A stretch of DNA of 64,000 nucleotides from Punctularia strigosozonata HHB-11173 SS5 (lineage: Eukaryota; Basidiomycota; Agaricomycetes; Corticiales; Punctulariaceae): positions 1,514,800 to 1,578,799 of the forward strand of contig NW_006767436.1 in assembly GCF_000264995.1 (NCBI RefSeq). Direction: 5' to 3'. Positions 49,778-61,154 of the stretch are shown in pieces; positions within the stretch are counted from its first letter, which is position 1; every line of letters starts with the position of its first letter. The position numbers and the translations under genes were made by a program. Under the pieces are notes generated by a model. That model was given only the letters and a program-made list of their open reading frames with translations. It did not search any database and had not been told where the DNA came from.

Positions 49778-50491
49778 TTAAGAGCCCGGAGACGGACCAG
49801 GCGCCACCAAAGACACACTCCAGTCGTCTTCGGCTATATCCTGCATGCTAAAAGCCCGCTCACTCCCTTGTCGCTCCTGCCTCATGTCCTGGAACAGCTT
49901 GCCAACGGGAAGCGAACGACTTTTTACGAAGGCACGGGGAAGTGGTTTAAGAGGCCTCGTCGCAGGCACTGCATTGCTCCCGCCCGCTAAAGAGCCAGCC
50001 ATTTCGATATCAGCACTGTCAGGTGGCTGCGATGATTCTGAGACGCGTTCCTCATCGCGTACGCGCTTGCTGGACGACGACAGAGCGGATTCTCTGGTGG
50101 CCGACCCAAATATGTCGTTCAGAGTGTCATTTGCGGATCGAAAAATAGAAGGAGCGGCAGTGTTTTGCGAAGCGCTTAAATTTGCTGGGGATGGACTGGA
50201 AGGCGCTGTTGTGGGAGTGAACCGGCTTGTCGCGTAACCCTCGTACACGCCTTGGGACAAGCTTAGATCCGAAGAGGAGGATGTTCGGAGATGAGCCCAC
50301 TTTTGCGGACGCGCTGACTGACAGCTCTTAGTTGAGCACGCAGATCCTCGGCGGCACTGTTTGTTGTGAGTTCATAAGAGCGATAATGAGACCTATACCA
50401 CCATCACCAACCGGTCACTCTCCGACGAGTTTGACGCAAAATTGGCAATATCATCCGTAGTCAAAGCCCTTTTCACAGGACGTCCAGCCAT
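49778..50491 (-). CDS. Small protein of unknown function
   Basis: ATG 50491 begins MAGRPVKRALTTDDIANFAS, then NSSESDRLVMVV before a gtatagg donor. A short middle exon gives AAEDLRAQLRAVSQRVRK, helical and coiled-coil like. The last exon reads SQGVYEGYATSRFTPT, a Ser/Pro-rich stretch, then PLKPLPRAFVKSRSLPVGKL, FQDMRQERQGSERAFSMQDI and AEDDWSVSLVAPGPSPGS with stop at 49778. No domain known to me. The edge between middle and last exon is uncertain by frame. About 210 residues. Divergent from GRP94 (244 bp between starts). Confidence 0.6.
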
Positions 50492-50585
50492 GCAGACGCG
50501 ATGCAAGCAGCTCAAGTTGAAGTACTGTAGAGGCGTTCGGTCGCCATCTCTCTCCGGGTCCCGGTCAAGGCACGTTGCACGTGAC

Positions 50586-50593
50586 TGCCACGT
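50586..50593. promoter_or_regulatory. TGCCACGT element upstream of GRP94, possible UPR site
   Basis: TGCCACGT (reverse complement ACGTGGCA) lies 143 bp before the GRP94 ATG, next to a GCACGTGAC box. ACGTGGC cores are bound by UPR bZIP factors in animals and plants; the fungal Hac1 core is related (CANCGTG or ACGTGT types). Role inferred from position upstream of an ER chaperone. Confidence 0.35.
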
Positions 50594-50735
50594 TAGCATG
50601 ATGCGACGCGCGCTTCAACCTCCCCTGCACCGAAGTTCCACGTATCCCATTCCAGAATCGACATAGTGCATGACCTGGGCCATATAAGTAACCCGACCTT
50701 GATTAAGCCAACACCAGTGGTCGTCCCCCGACAAA

Positions 50736-53700
50736 ATGAGGGTCCTGCGCGGCCTCTTCCTATCTCTCACTCTCGTTGGCTCCCTCGTCTCGGCTCAGGG
50801 CTTTGACTCGCCCAACGTGCCAAAGGAGAAGCACGGTTACCAAGTGCGCCGAACACACAGCCACGGGGGCGTTTTGTCTGACATGCTCTACTCATACTCA
50901 GAGCGACGTCGCCCGTCTGAGGAAGATCGTCATAAACAGCTTATATTCCCATAAGGACGTCTTCCTACGCGAACTGATCTCGAATGCCAACGACGCGATC
51001 GAGAAACTTCGCTTAACCGCGCTGACCGACAAGGAGGCATGGAACGGCTCCGATCCGCTGAACATCACCATCAAGGCCATAAAGGACGAGGACGGTCCGG
51101 GCGGACGAATTGTCATCACCGGTAAGCGGACGCGTTCGCATGCGCTCCGACCATCTATTGACCGCACAAGATACGGGCATTGGCATGACTCCGGAGGAGC
51201 TTACGACTAACTTGGTGTGCATGCATACACACGAGATGACACGAGCAATAGTCTGATCAATGGCATTCAGGGTACTCTCGCAAAATCCGGAACGTCAGAT
51301 TTCCTTGCGCGAGCAGAGAGCACGGATACAACGGGCCAGGGCAACTTGATTGGTGCCTTCGGTCTCGGTTTCTACTCCAGCTTCCTCGTCGCGGACAAAG
51401 TCTACGTCGCGTCTGTCGCGGCGAAAACCGCTAAGAACCCCGACCCTGTCCAATACGTCTTCAGCTCGTCCGCAGACGACAGCTCCTTCGAAACCTTCCC
51501 AGACCCTCGGGGGAACACGCTGGGTCGCGGCACCGAGATAACCCTCATTCTCAAAGAAGACGCAGCTGAGTACTTGGATACACAAAAGTTGGCCCAGATG
51601 ATGTGAGTATCGACGATGTAGTGTGTTATATGAAGCACTTATTGCTGTTTCCTGATATCCAGCGCAAAACACTCGTCGTTCTCGTCGGCCTTTCCAATTT
51701 ACTTGTGGGAGTCCCGTACGAAGGAGGTTCCTGATGAGGAATCTGAGCCTGAAACGCCGTCCGAAGAGACCCAAACTCCATCAGAGATTCCAGAGTCTAA
51801 GCCCAGCCAGGATGATGAGGATGAAGCTATCGTCGAGGATGATAGTGACGCTCCAGAGACGCCTGCCGAAGAAGTGAAGCCCCCCAAAATGAAGAGCATC
51901 ACGGTGGAAGAATGGATACAAGCCAACCCCCAGCCCCCTCTCTGGATGCGGTCAGTCCATCTTGATCCTGATCGGGTTATTTCGCGTCCTTATGATGTGG
52001 TCGTAGTGATCCTAAGGAGGTCGAAGATGACGAATACAAATTCTTCTACTACTCGACCTTCAAGGACTTCGAACCTCCAATTGCCTGGTCTCACTTCTCT
52101 GGTGATTCCGGATCCGGAGTTGCTTTCAAGGCCATACTCTACCTACCCGGAAAGCTGTGAGTGATCGTAGAGCTGCGTCCGATTTTGGCTTCGCTAAGCT
52201 GTTGGATTGTAGCCCAGAAAGCTACTGGCAAAACCCGCTGCTCAGCAGTTCGCAGGACGTAAAGCTGATGGTCAAGCGCACGTTCATCACCTCGGACCTC
52301 GGCGAGGACGCGCTTCCAAAGTGGGCAAATTGGGTGAAGGTGGTTGTCGACGCCGAGGACCTCCCGCTCAACGTATCGCGCGAGACCTTGCAATCGAACA
52401 AGTTCCTTAAGCAGCTCCGTAGCATCATCCTCAAGCGCCTTCTGCAGCTATTCCAGAAACTTGCAGACGAGGACGGGGAGAAGTGGCAGAAGGTGCAAGA
52501 GAACTACGCCGGGGTCTTGAAACTCGGCGCTGTGGAAGACACGAAGAATCGCGACAAACTCATCGCATTGTGCAGGTTCCATACCAACCAGCGGAACAGC
52601 ACAAGCTTGGACCAGGTAGATGGTTTATACGCGCGACGCGGGAGATTTGACGCTGACGGCGAATCCACAGTACCTGGAAAACAAGAAGCAGGGCCAGAAA
52701 CAGGTACGGGTTGACCTCGGGAACCAGTACTCGTTTGCTGAACCTTGTTCAGATCTTTTACCTGGCTGACATGGGCAAGGAGCCCGAACATCTGGCGAAG
52801 AGTGTGTTCGTTGAGAAGCTAAACGCCCGTGGCTACGAAGTGCTGCTCCTCAACGAGCCTCTGGACGAGATTCTGGTCCAGAACCTTCGCAAATTCAAGT
52901 GAGTAATTATCAGATCACCTGGCCGAGTGCGGCTCACCTTATCCTGTGATGGTGTGATCAGGGGTTTGTACTTCCAGGACGTCGCCAAAGCCGGACTTGT
53001 CTTTGGTGACGAGGATCTCGATCCTGAGGAAGAAAAGGAAATGCAGAAGGAATTGACGGAGCAGTACAAGCCTCTTATTGACTGGCTGAGGCTTGAAGCT
53101 AGCAACGTTGTCCGGAGTGGTACGCTGTCTTGCTCGTGTCCTCCTAGTCACTGCTCACATGAACTTCGCAGTCGTCATTTCCAACCGGCTTGTAACAAGT
53201 CCCGTCGCGATTGTCGCCGATGCGCAGGGTGTGACTGCGAATATGGAACGCATGATGAGTAGGTGCTATCTCACGTTTACAACACACCGCTGCCGCTGAT
53301 GGGGGAAATCAGGCGCTTCCAACAAAAAATCGCAATCCGGCTTTATGGCCGACTTCGCCCGTAAACAGAAGGTGCTTGAGATCAACCCGAGGAGCCCGCT
53401 GATTGAGGGTCTACTGCACCGTATCGAGCAACTGCCTGGTGAGGGCGAGGAGCGAGATTTGGAGGCCGAAGATGAGCTTCGTGAGGTCACGTCCATCCTA
53501 ATCGATGGGGCTCTCGTTCGCTCCGGATTCGAGGTCCCCGACTCGAATGAGTACGTCCTCTTCGCAATTGTCCCTGCATTTGCGCTGACATACAAACCAC
53601 AGGTTCTTCTCCCGCGTGGATCGGGTCCTCCGTCGTTCGCTTGGTGTTTCCGAGAATGCGCCCACCGACGACTCCGTCAAGCCTGCGCCCCCAATAGACC

Positions 53701-53870
53701 CTGAGGTCCATGACCCTGATGTGATTCCTGATGGACCTGGTGTTTGGCTTCCAGAAGAAATGCGGGACAAGATGCAAATTACTATGGAAGAGATTGACGA
53801 AGATGGCAACGTTGTCATACGAGACGCGCCGCCAGCACAAGGCGACGAGTCGATTCATGACGAACTCTGA
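50736..53870 (+). CDS. GRP94-type ER HSP90 ending in HDEL
   Basis: ATP-dependent ER chaperone of the HSP90 family. ATG 50736 opens a signal peptide ([20 protein letters not shown]). After an intron the N domain begins [20 protein letters not shown] and [16 protein letters not shown] (ATP-site Asn/Asp). The ATP lid reads LGTLAKSGT, with [16 protein letters not shown] long acidic linker follows (about residues 290-345), then [39 protein letters not shown], middle-domain [36 protein letters not shown], and the C domain with [17 protein letters not shown] and [11 protein letters not shown]. It ends with an acidic tail and HDEL, the ER retrieval signal. About 800 residues; nine or so introns. S. 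cerevisiae has no GRP94. Confidence 0.95.
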
Positions 53871-54186
53871 ACAGTCGTCACACAACGCATGTAATATAGC
53901 GAATAATCGGAATTGCTTGGCACATGTCTGTATTCTGCTAGCTATCTAGCGTGATCGCAGAGGACATACGAAGGCGGATTGCGAACGACATCGAGAGCAG
54001 AGAGCAACAGCTGCTTAGCTGAAGCCGCCGGCGCCGGTCCGGTGGCTGTATCGGCGTCGCCTGGCGGTGTCTTGGCCAGTCTGTCTCGACCAGTACAGTG
54101 ACACAGCAGTGGTTCCTCCAGATCTGTCCTGTCTTTGCAGTGTATAAGTCCTTGGCTACGCCGCCCTTGAGGCTGCGCGTACTGCC
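53871..54186. other. Intergenic region downstream of GRP94
   Basis: 316 bp between GRP94 and the next plus-strand gene; holds the GRP94 3' end and a promoter. A TATA-like stretch (gtataagtcc) near 54142 precedes the next ATG by about 45 bp. Confidence 0.45.
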
Positions 54187-57100
54187 ATGTCCGCTTTCTC
54201 TCGACTTCAGCTCGCTGCTGCCCTCATTGAATACGACAACGATCCAGACAACCCGGGCGCTGGACGGTCAGCACACGATAGCGCCATATTCGCGCATCTG
54301 CGCCGCAATGCACCCCGCCCGACTCCCTCACGCAGGAGCACCGACTACCTGGGCGTCGCGCTTCCCGGCGAGACAGGCGGATCCGCCGGCGACCCCGAGG
54401 AGACCGATCTGCCTTACAGACGGTCGACACCCTCCGTTAACGCTTTGGTAAACCCGTTCCGCCAAGAGGAATCCGAAGAGGAAGCGGATGAAGAAGAGGA
54501 GAACGTTGACGTCGACCTGGCATCCTGGGGACTGGATGCGTTCATACCTAAAGATAAGGAAAAGGGAAAATCGTCCAAGTCCCGCCCAAGGCGCAAGTCA
54601 GAGAATCTTGATTCGCTCCCCGTTCATAAGGAGCTACAGGCTGGTATGCAACGCGCATCGCCTCGCATGAGGTCCATGAGTATGGGCAATTTCGACCAAT
54701 TTGGTTTGGATGGCGCTTTCCTTGAAGCAGGTTCCATGGGCGGTCGCCCCAAATCCATCGCTTCGCCTCTCGAATTCGTTGACGTACCAAGTACAATCAG
54801 ACCCCCTCATCCTCGCAGAGCATCTTCCCAGCATGCTCTCATCGACAAAATCCCTACAGCCGATCCTCTCCTTTCGGTACCGTTTCCCAGATCAGGTACA
54901 CCTGCAGGTGATGACGCTACCGTATCAAGGCCGCTTTCTCGAGGCTCGTTCTTCGCTCCCAGACCCGGACACGAGCGCACATATTCCACTGCTAGTTTCG
55001 GCTCACAAGCTCTTCTTTCGGGCGACGGTCGAGATAGGCGCCAATCCGTAGCCAGTCTTGGATCAAAGATGTTACTCGACGAAGGAGAACCTAATCCATT
55101 CGCTGTTCGACCCCCCTCTCCTGAGAGAGCTTCGCGATTCGATCCCAAGGCTCGAAACCGAGCTCTCAGCATCTCATCTCGAGATTTATTAGCCGATGAG
55201 AACAACTCGTTCAGCGTGCCACTTCCATCGCCTTCACGTACGTCTCGCTTTGATCCGAAAGGGGCCGCTCGTGCTCGTACCATGTCCAATGGCTCTCTTG
55301 GGTCACGTATGCTTCTGGATGATGCTGCATCGTATACCAGCAACGCGCTTGATCGACCCTATTCAAAACTAGAGCTCATGAGGCCGAAGGTACTCGTCAT
55401 GCCAAGTCCGTTACAGACAACGGAGCCCCCTCCAAAGCCTTCGCCTTACGCTCGAGAGGGCTTCCAACTTTCCACTGAAGGGCCGCCACTACCGGCGGCT
55501 GCACGCGCAAACAGGCGGGCGTCCGCGGTGCTTTCGACTATCCAGCCTTCTGGGTCGTTGCCTGCGGCAAGCGCTACGAATCCCTTCGTTCCCAATCCCC
55601 GCGCTAGCATGACGCTCTCTCAGCTCACTTTCCGAAGCGCATTGTCACTTGCAGGGCAACGCGACGGCGCTTCCGCCGATATGGACCTTCCCCTCCCTCT
55701 ACCAAGAGCAGCTGCAGAAGGGGAACAGGCGCACTTCGAGGACCCTGTCGAACCGGAACTACTGCCGGAGCCCGTTATCACCGTCGAAGTGGATGAGCCA
55801 CAGACCGACCCGCGCGCGCGACCACCTGGTAAACTATTTGGCAAGAGTCTGATAGACGATCTGGAAGAACGCAAGGCGAATATGCGTGCCAAGCAACGGT
55901 AATAATGAACACTTTTGCCTATGCCCATATTTTGATCCATTTGCTCCAGTGTGTTCAGAGGAGACGATCGGCCCTCGATGATGGCTCGCCAACAACGCTC
56001 GAGCACGCTGATAGACCCGTCGTCTTTCCAGCAGAGGCCTGTATCACAGCGCATGTCATCGTTCCACTCACAGGGGACAATGGACAATCGCCTTTCGCGA
56101 CGAAACTCGAAGACGTTGCTAAACTTTGACGACGACGGCCCTCAACGGAGCCCAGTGAGCCCAGGCACGCTTAGCACCGACAATCAAATGTCCAAGAGTC
56201 GTAGCGTATTTGGGGTTGATACGTTATGGGAGCGGGAGATGGCAAAACTCAAAGAGATCGAGGCCAAGGAGAAAGCAGAAGCTGCGGAACGAGAAAAGCG
56301 CGAGGAAGCGGAAGAAGCTAACGCCAGTTCTAAGAAGGGAAAGAAGGGGAAATCCAAGGACAAGGGCAAGGGCAAAGCCAAGGCAGAGGCCGACACTCCG
56401 TCTGTGAGCCCCACCATCAATGTGGACCCGTCGCCTCCTCGCGTATCTGCAGAGCCTCCCCGACTTCCTGAAGTGGCGAAGGCTATCACACGTGGACCAC
56501 CGCCTCCCGGACTTGACGATAGTGAGAGCTCGAATAGTGACGTGGAAGGCGAGCCCTCCGTTGCCGCCATCAGTGGCCGCAACCAGGTGCTCAACGAAGC
56601 CTGGGGTTCATCTGACGAGGAAGATCGTGTCCCGCGCCGAACCAGCGGAGTAGGGCCTCGCCATCCATCGACTCACAAGCCTCCAGCGCAGGCTCTGCAT
56701 GAGATTGATAGTGACGAAGACGTGCCGTTAGCTGCCACTGTTCAGCACGCGCGTCAGCGATACATCACTTCCGGTGGGCCACTTCAAGATGATTCCGATG
56801 AAGAAAAACCATTAGCAGTTCTTGTTGAAAAGGTCAAGCTCGGTGTCCCGTCCATCGATTTCGACAAGCCGCTGCTGTCCACATCTTCCAAAGCCGGAGA
56901 AGACGATGAAGACGATCAGCCGCTTGGCCTCAGAGCTTCTCGAGCTTCGATGCTCAGGTCTCCGTCCAATGCCGGTCCCGTGGAAGATGATGACGTTCCC
57001 CTCGGCCTACGCCCAGAACAGCAGCGCCGAACCCAGTATCAGATGTTGGCTGCTCAGCAGCAGCAGATGATGATGTTGCAGGCGCAGATGACGGGCGGCA

Positions 57101-57300
57101 TGTATTTCGGCCCTCCGCCACTTGGCCCTGCTCCGCCCATGTTGGGATCCCCCTTCTTCGGTCCACCGGTTCCATCGCCCATGATGATGATGGGCCCCCC
57201 ACCGCAACTTCCCTCTCCACCGCCGATTCAGGACACTGCGAAGCTTAACCGAGTAGATAAGTGGCGACACGACGTGGCCGTCGAAGGTGAACCTGTCTAG
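54187..57300 (+). CDS. Large low-complexity protein, unknown function
   Basis: Two long exons (54187-55901 and about 55950-57300) joined by a 48 nt gtaata...ctccag intron in which Q-R-V bridges exactly, giving about 1,020 residues. ATG 54187 gives MSAFSRLQLAAALIEYDNDP, a short ordered N terminus with SRRSTDYLGVALPG. The rest is Ser/Pro/Arg/Asp rich with repeated SRFDPKA-type phrases (RASRFDPKARNRALS, RTSRFDPKGAARART) and a basic KEIEAKEKAEAAEREKREE helix. The C-terminal third carries DDEDDQPLGLR-type repeats (about four copies of D...PLGLR or PLA), a Gln run and a Met/Pro/Gly-rich region, ending LNRVDKWRHDVAVEGEPV. The last 15 residues are the best conserved-looking part. Function unknown. 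Confidence 0.75.
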
Positions 57301-57647
57301 TGGAGGACAGCGATACCCCTATTCATTTCGTCCTTCACATAACTTGGAACCTCTCTCACTCCATGGTCGTTTTTTTTGCTCACGGACTACGCACATCAAT
57401 TGGATCCCACTTCACATCGCCAATACGCATTAGGTATACAACTACATAATGAATGGATAATAGCTGTCCGATGTCTAGGCCGAGATGATAAATCCTTGCG
57501 GGTGGAAAGTATGGTAATGAATGTGAGGCTGAATGTGATATGCACGAACACGTAGATTACAGAGATGGGGTTCATTGTTCATGAAGGGTTAGTGACCCAT
57601 CTGAGCGAAGACAGTCAGCGTACGCAAGAGTCAAACAAAGTACGAAC
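57301..57647. other. Convergent gap before the Kelch protein gene
   Basis: 347 bp between stops of two convergent genes; no gene seen. Contains an 8-T run near 57368, likely part of a 3' UTR. Confidence 0.45.
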
Positions 57648-60600
57648 TCACAATCTCCGTTTGGGAACAGTGACATGAACGATGTTCACATCCCGTCCGT
57701 TGATCTCTTCCTCGATTCTCCGCTGCCTCGTCGACTCGTCGTCGTCGTCATCATCATCATCGGACGTTTGCATACTGAGAGGTTGTCGAGACGAGTGGAA
57801 AGCGACGCTTTCGTCCTCGGCGGTGTCACCTATGGCTTGATGATACGGCGGTTGATGGATGTACGGACTGAGCTGGGCCGGGGGAGTGGATCCGGGATAG
57901 GTATATTGATCTTGATCCGTCGGTGGAACTGGGCCAGAAGGAGGGGGAGGAGGGATGGTCGCAGGCACTCCACGGAGGCGACCGATGAGAACCACAAGGA
58001 CGGAGTGTCGAGGTCGTCCTTTCCAAGCAAGCAGAAAGATAGCAGAGTAAAATACGATGACGTAGACAAGGAAGATAGCGAAAGGCGCGGTGAAATCTTG
58101 ATCATGGAGGGCCAACAAGGAGAGGACGCATAATGCTAGAATGGTTGCATGAAGGACGACATGGAATACAGCAGTCAACGATCCTGGCATTTCCACCATA
58201 GGTGGGGGTGGTAGGCCGTCGGCCATGAGGCCGTTCGTGCTCAACATGTCGGTTGTGCCAGCAGGAGTAGGAGGATTTTCAGGTTTATGTAACTGAGCCA
58301 GCGCGTAGTCTAGCTCGCCCTGAAATAGAAATGTGAGTAAGCATGCACGAAACGGCAGCGGGAACATACCACTGCATTGACGCTACGACGCCGCTGCAAC
58401 CAGCTGAGTTCGCTAAGCGACCGAGGCATCACCGGAGGATACAGCTGCTCGGCGTTGTGTGCGATCTCGCTAGTACGCCGATTATTGTTACGAGGCCGGT
58501 TCACCACTTCGAACGACCGAGTGTTTGCGCTTTCGCCTTCGCTCGAGGATACTCGACGATCACGGGATGCGAGCGAGGTCCATGGCTGGTTGGCAGTTCC
58601 ACTGGAAGACATCCGAGGCGGTGAGCCTGACCGAGAAGGCAATCCGGCCGTGCTCGTGGTCAATCGACTGCCTGGTCTGCCGTTCAGTTTCTCCGTTGTC
58701 GAGACTGAGTCGGCGCGACGATGCCTCTGTTCTTCTCCGTCGTTCTCAGGAGGCTCCTCGTCCCTCATCTGGTCCTTCGGTCGCGACAGGTCACGACATA
58801 GAATCACCAGCCCCAAGAGAGGCACAACACCGTACAGGCAGATCGCCAGGGCCAGTCCCGCCTTTCCATGTGCTGTTTTCAACATAAGGCCGGTTGACGA
58901 TGATCGTTTCGATAAGGTAGCCTTCGATGTGATGGAGGAAAAGGAAGTTGCCAACCCTGCTATGCCAATCGCATATGCCGCGGCCGCAACCATGATAGAC
59001 GCACGGAATACAGATTTACCGCCGCCAACGGTAGGGGACGTTGTCGAGGAGGACAGCCTCACACCAACGAGAGCAAGCATGAGAACTGCCACGGACAGTG
59101 GTGCGAAGATCTTGTGAGTGACGGAAGTATTGAAGGCCTGCACTGGACGTGCAGCCGACGTAGTATGGGCAGGACTCGACGACGTGGTTGTTGACGTCGT
59201 CGTGGTGCTCGTGCTTGTACTCGACGAACCAACAGACGGGCTCGGCGTGGCAGTATGCGAAGCGCAAACCGTCATGTACGACACCGTCACACCCGAACCA
59301 TCTGCGTTGACGCCGCTCTGAAGGGTACCGTCGCCGAACAGCGATGAGTGCTGCCCAGATTTGGTGACCAATGCGTTGTAGGCTCTGAGCAGCCAGACAT
59401 CATTCAGGTAGTTGCCGTTAGAGTCCCGTCCTCCGAAGACGATGGTATCGGATGCTATTGTCCGCGCATCGCCTACCAGCGTTAGTGGATATGAGATAGC
59501 CACAGCACCTTCACGTAGCGTAGGGAACTGGGCTGATTTGGATTCTGGGTCTCCAGACGGAAGAATCCTAGCCCAAGAACCAGTGTCAATGCTGAGCACA
59601 TCCTGCGAGCAAGCCTGAGCGTACAAGCTAAGAGCGTAAGATGCAGGCTCGTACCACTTCTCCCTTGGAATGTCCATCGTCGTCGTCCCACAAGGATGTG
59701 TCAAATAGACCATTGAGGAGGAAAACTTGATGATCAAAGCTAGAAGAGAAGGTGTTCTGGTTCGGAACGAGGGCGGCGCCAACTCTGGGAGCAGGGCATG
59801 CGCTACCCGATGAGGCACTGAGATCAGATATGCTGATGACGTTTGACGCGTTATCGGCGCATGAATCGTCGGCATCCGTCGTTGAGCAGCCACCAAAGGC
59901 GACGACACTTGAATGTGACCCATCCGGGGCGATAACAGTACCCGACTGGTTCGCCCGCGCAGGCAGATTGTCGAACTTGAGCTGCACCCAGCTTCCGGTA
60001 ACAGAGTCCGGGAGGTTGGCGGACAGCGTGCCAGCTATCTCGAGCTGCCAAACGTCAGAAAGCGCCACGGGTCCGGAAGAATCGACTCCGCCCGCAAGAT
60101 AGAACGTGTTGTTCGGCCCTGGTACACCATGAGTGTCTGCCACCGGACTGACTCGGGTATCGATCCCCCCAGCAGCATCGTAGCGTGCTGACGGGCCACC
60201 AGCAGAGATTTTGACGTTGGTCCAGAATTGATTGTTGTAATCATATTCCTGTGTCGATATCAGCGCTGCATCGCTGCAACCTTCAACATAGCGGTACCTA
60301 CCCATACGTCCGACAACGGCTGACCGTTCTGCCCCTTGCCACCTATGACAAGATGACCGTGACGACTGCGTGGTCTCGATCGTCAGCTCGATATGCCGAT
60401 CGCAGCAGCTGAGGACGTACTTGCTAGCAGCAAAGTCACCGCCGCTAATGGCGGCGCTTCGAGGCGGAGGCGAGGTATTCGGCACAGAAGACGGAGGGGC
60501 GGGAGTCGACCAGGACAGATTTTGCAGATCAAGACTGTAGGGAATGAGCGGGAGTCGGTCAAAGGGCCAGATCACGCACAGGTATGTGTTCGACTGGGGA

Positions 60601-60894
60601 AGCCCGGTCTGGCTCTCTCCTCCGAATATAATGAGTGTCCTGCTCGACTCGTCGTAGCCGATGGAGGCATCCTTCAGCGGTGGAGGCGGGGAGCCGGACA
60701 AGAGGCCGGAAAGGTTGATCCTTCAGACTGCGTTAAACGGGGGCAAAGAAAGGAAACGGGGAGCTCAATATGCACCACTGCAATGGCGGGACGGGGGTGC
60801 TGGTCGAGATGCTCTGAGCAAAGACGGACGGGGCGAGGAGGACGATTGAGCAGGCTAGACAATATACGGGGGCATGCTGGCGGACTTTGGCCAT
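57648..60894 (-). CDS. Kelch-repeat membrane protein with C-terminal membrane segments
   Basis: Secretory protein: ATG 60894 gives MAKVRQHAPVYCLACSIVLL and a signal peptide. The lumenal part has Kelch/galactose-oxidase repeats: GYDESSRTLIIFGGESQTG, SAAISGGDFAASKY, TFYLAGGVDSSGPVALSDVW, SSVVAFGGCSTTD, VFLLNGLFDTSLWD, and DTIVFGGRDSNGNYLNDVWL, each with the FGG or NDVW signature. A Ser/Thr-rich stalk follows (TSTTTTSTTTSSS), then helices IFAPLSVAVLMLALVGVRLS, IMVAAAAYAIGIAGLATSF and ALAICLYGVVPLLGLVILC, a cytosolic segment, and further helices VVLHATILALCVLSLLAL and PFAIFLVYVIVFYSAIFLL. It ends VNIVHVTVPKRRL, with an eight-Asp run encoded at about 57738-57763. Resembles fungal cell-surface Kelch proteins; ligand unknown. 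Seven or so introns. Confidence 0.82.
57736..57763 (-). repeat. GAC/GAT codon run (poly-Asp) in the Kelch protein
   Basis: Plus strand shows repeated gtc and atc triplets, read on the minus strand as eight Asp codons. A trinucleotide tract that could vary between strains. Confidence 0.8.
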
Positions 60895-61154
60895 GCTCCA
60901 GGAGTGGGAGGGGATGCAGTCCGAGCTCAAGGAGAGCGCGAAGGGCGTGGAACGCGCCCGGCGATTATGGCCGTCGCGTCAATGAACCTGCCGATATCAC
61001 TGCCCGTCGCCGCGTGCACGTGCTCGTCCTGCTCACTTCCGTACTCTGAGTCTAATTGGGCTGCGCTCTCGCTCACAATGCCACCTGCGCAGCATCATGC
61101 GAAGGCTGCCGCATCCATTCTCTCGCTCGCTGTAGGTACAGGCCCTCACTCCTT

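Noticed and set aside
60393-61049. 218-codon plus frame
   Set aside because: Antisense shadow of the Kelch gene start; Arg/Gly-biased as expected for antisense of GC-rich coding sequence.
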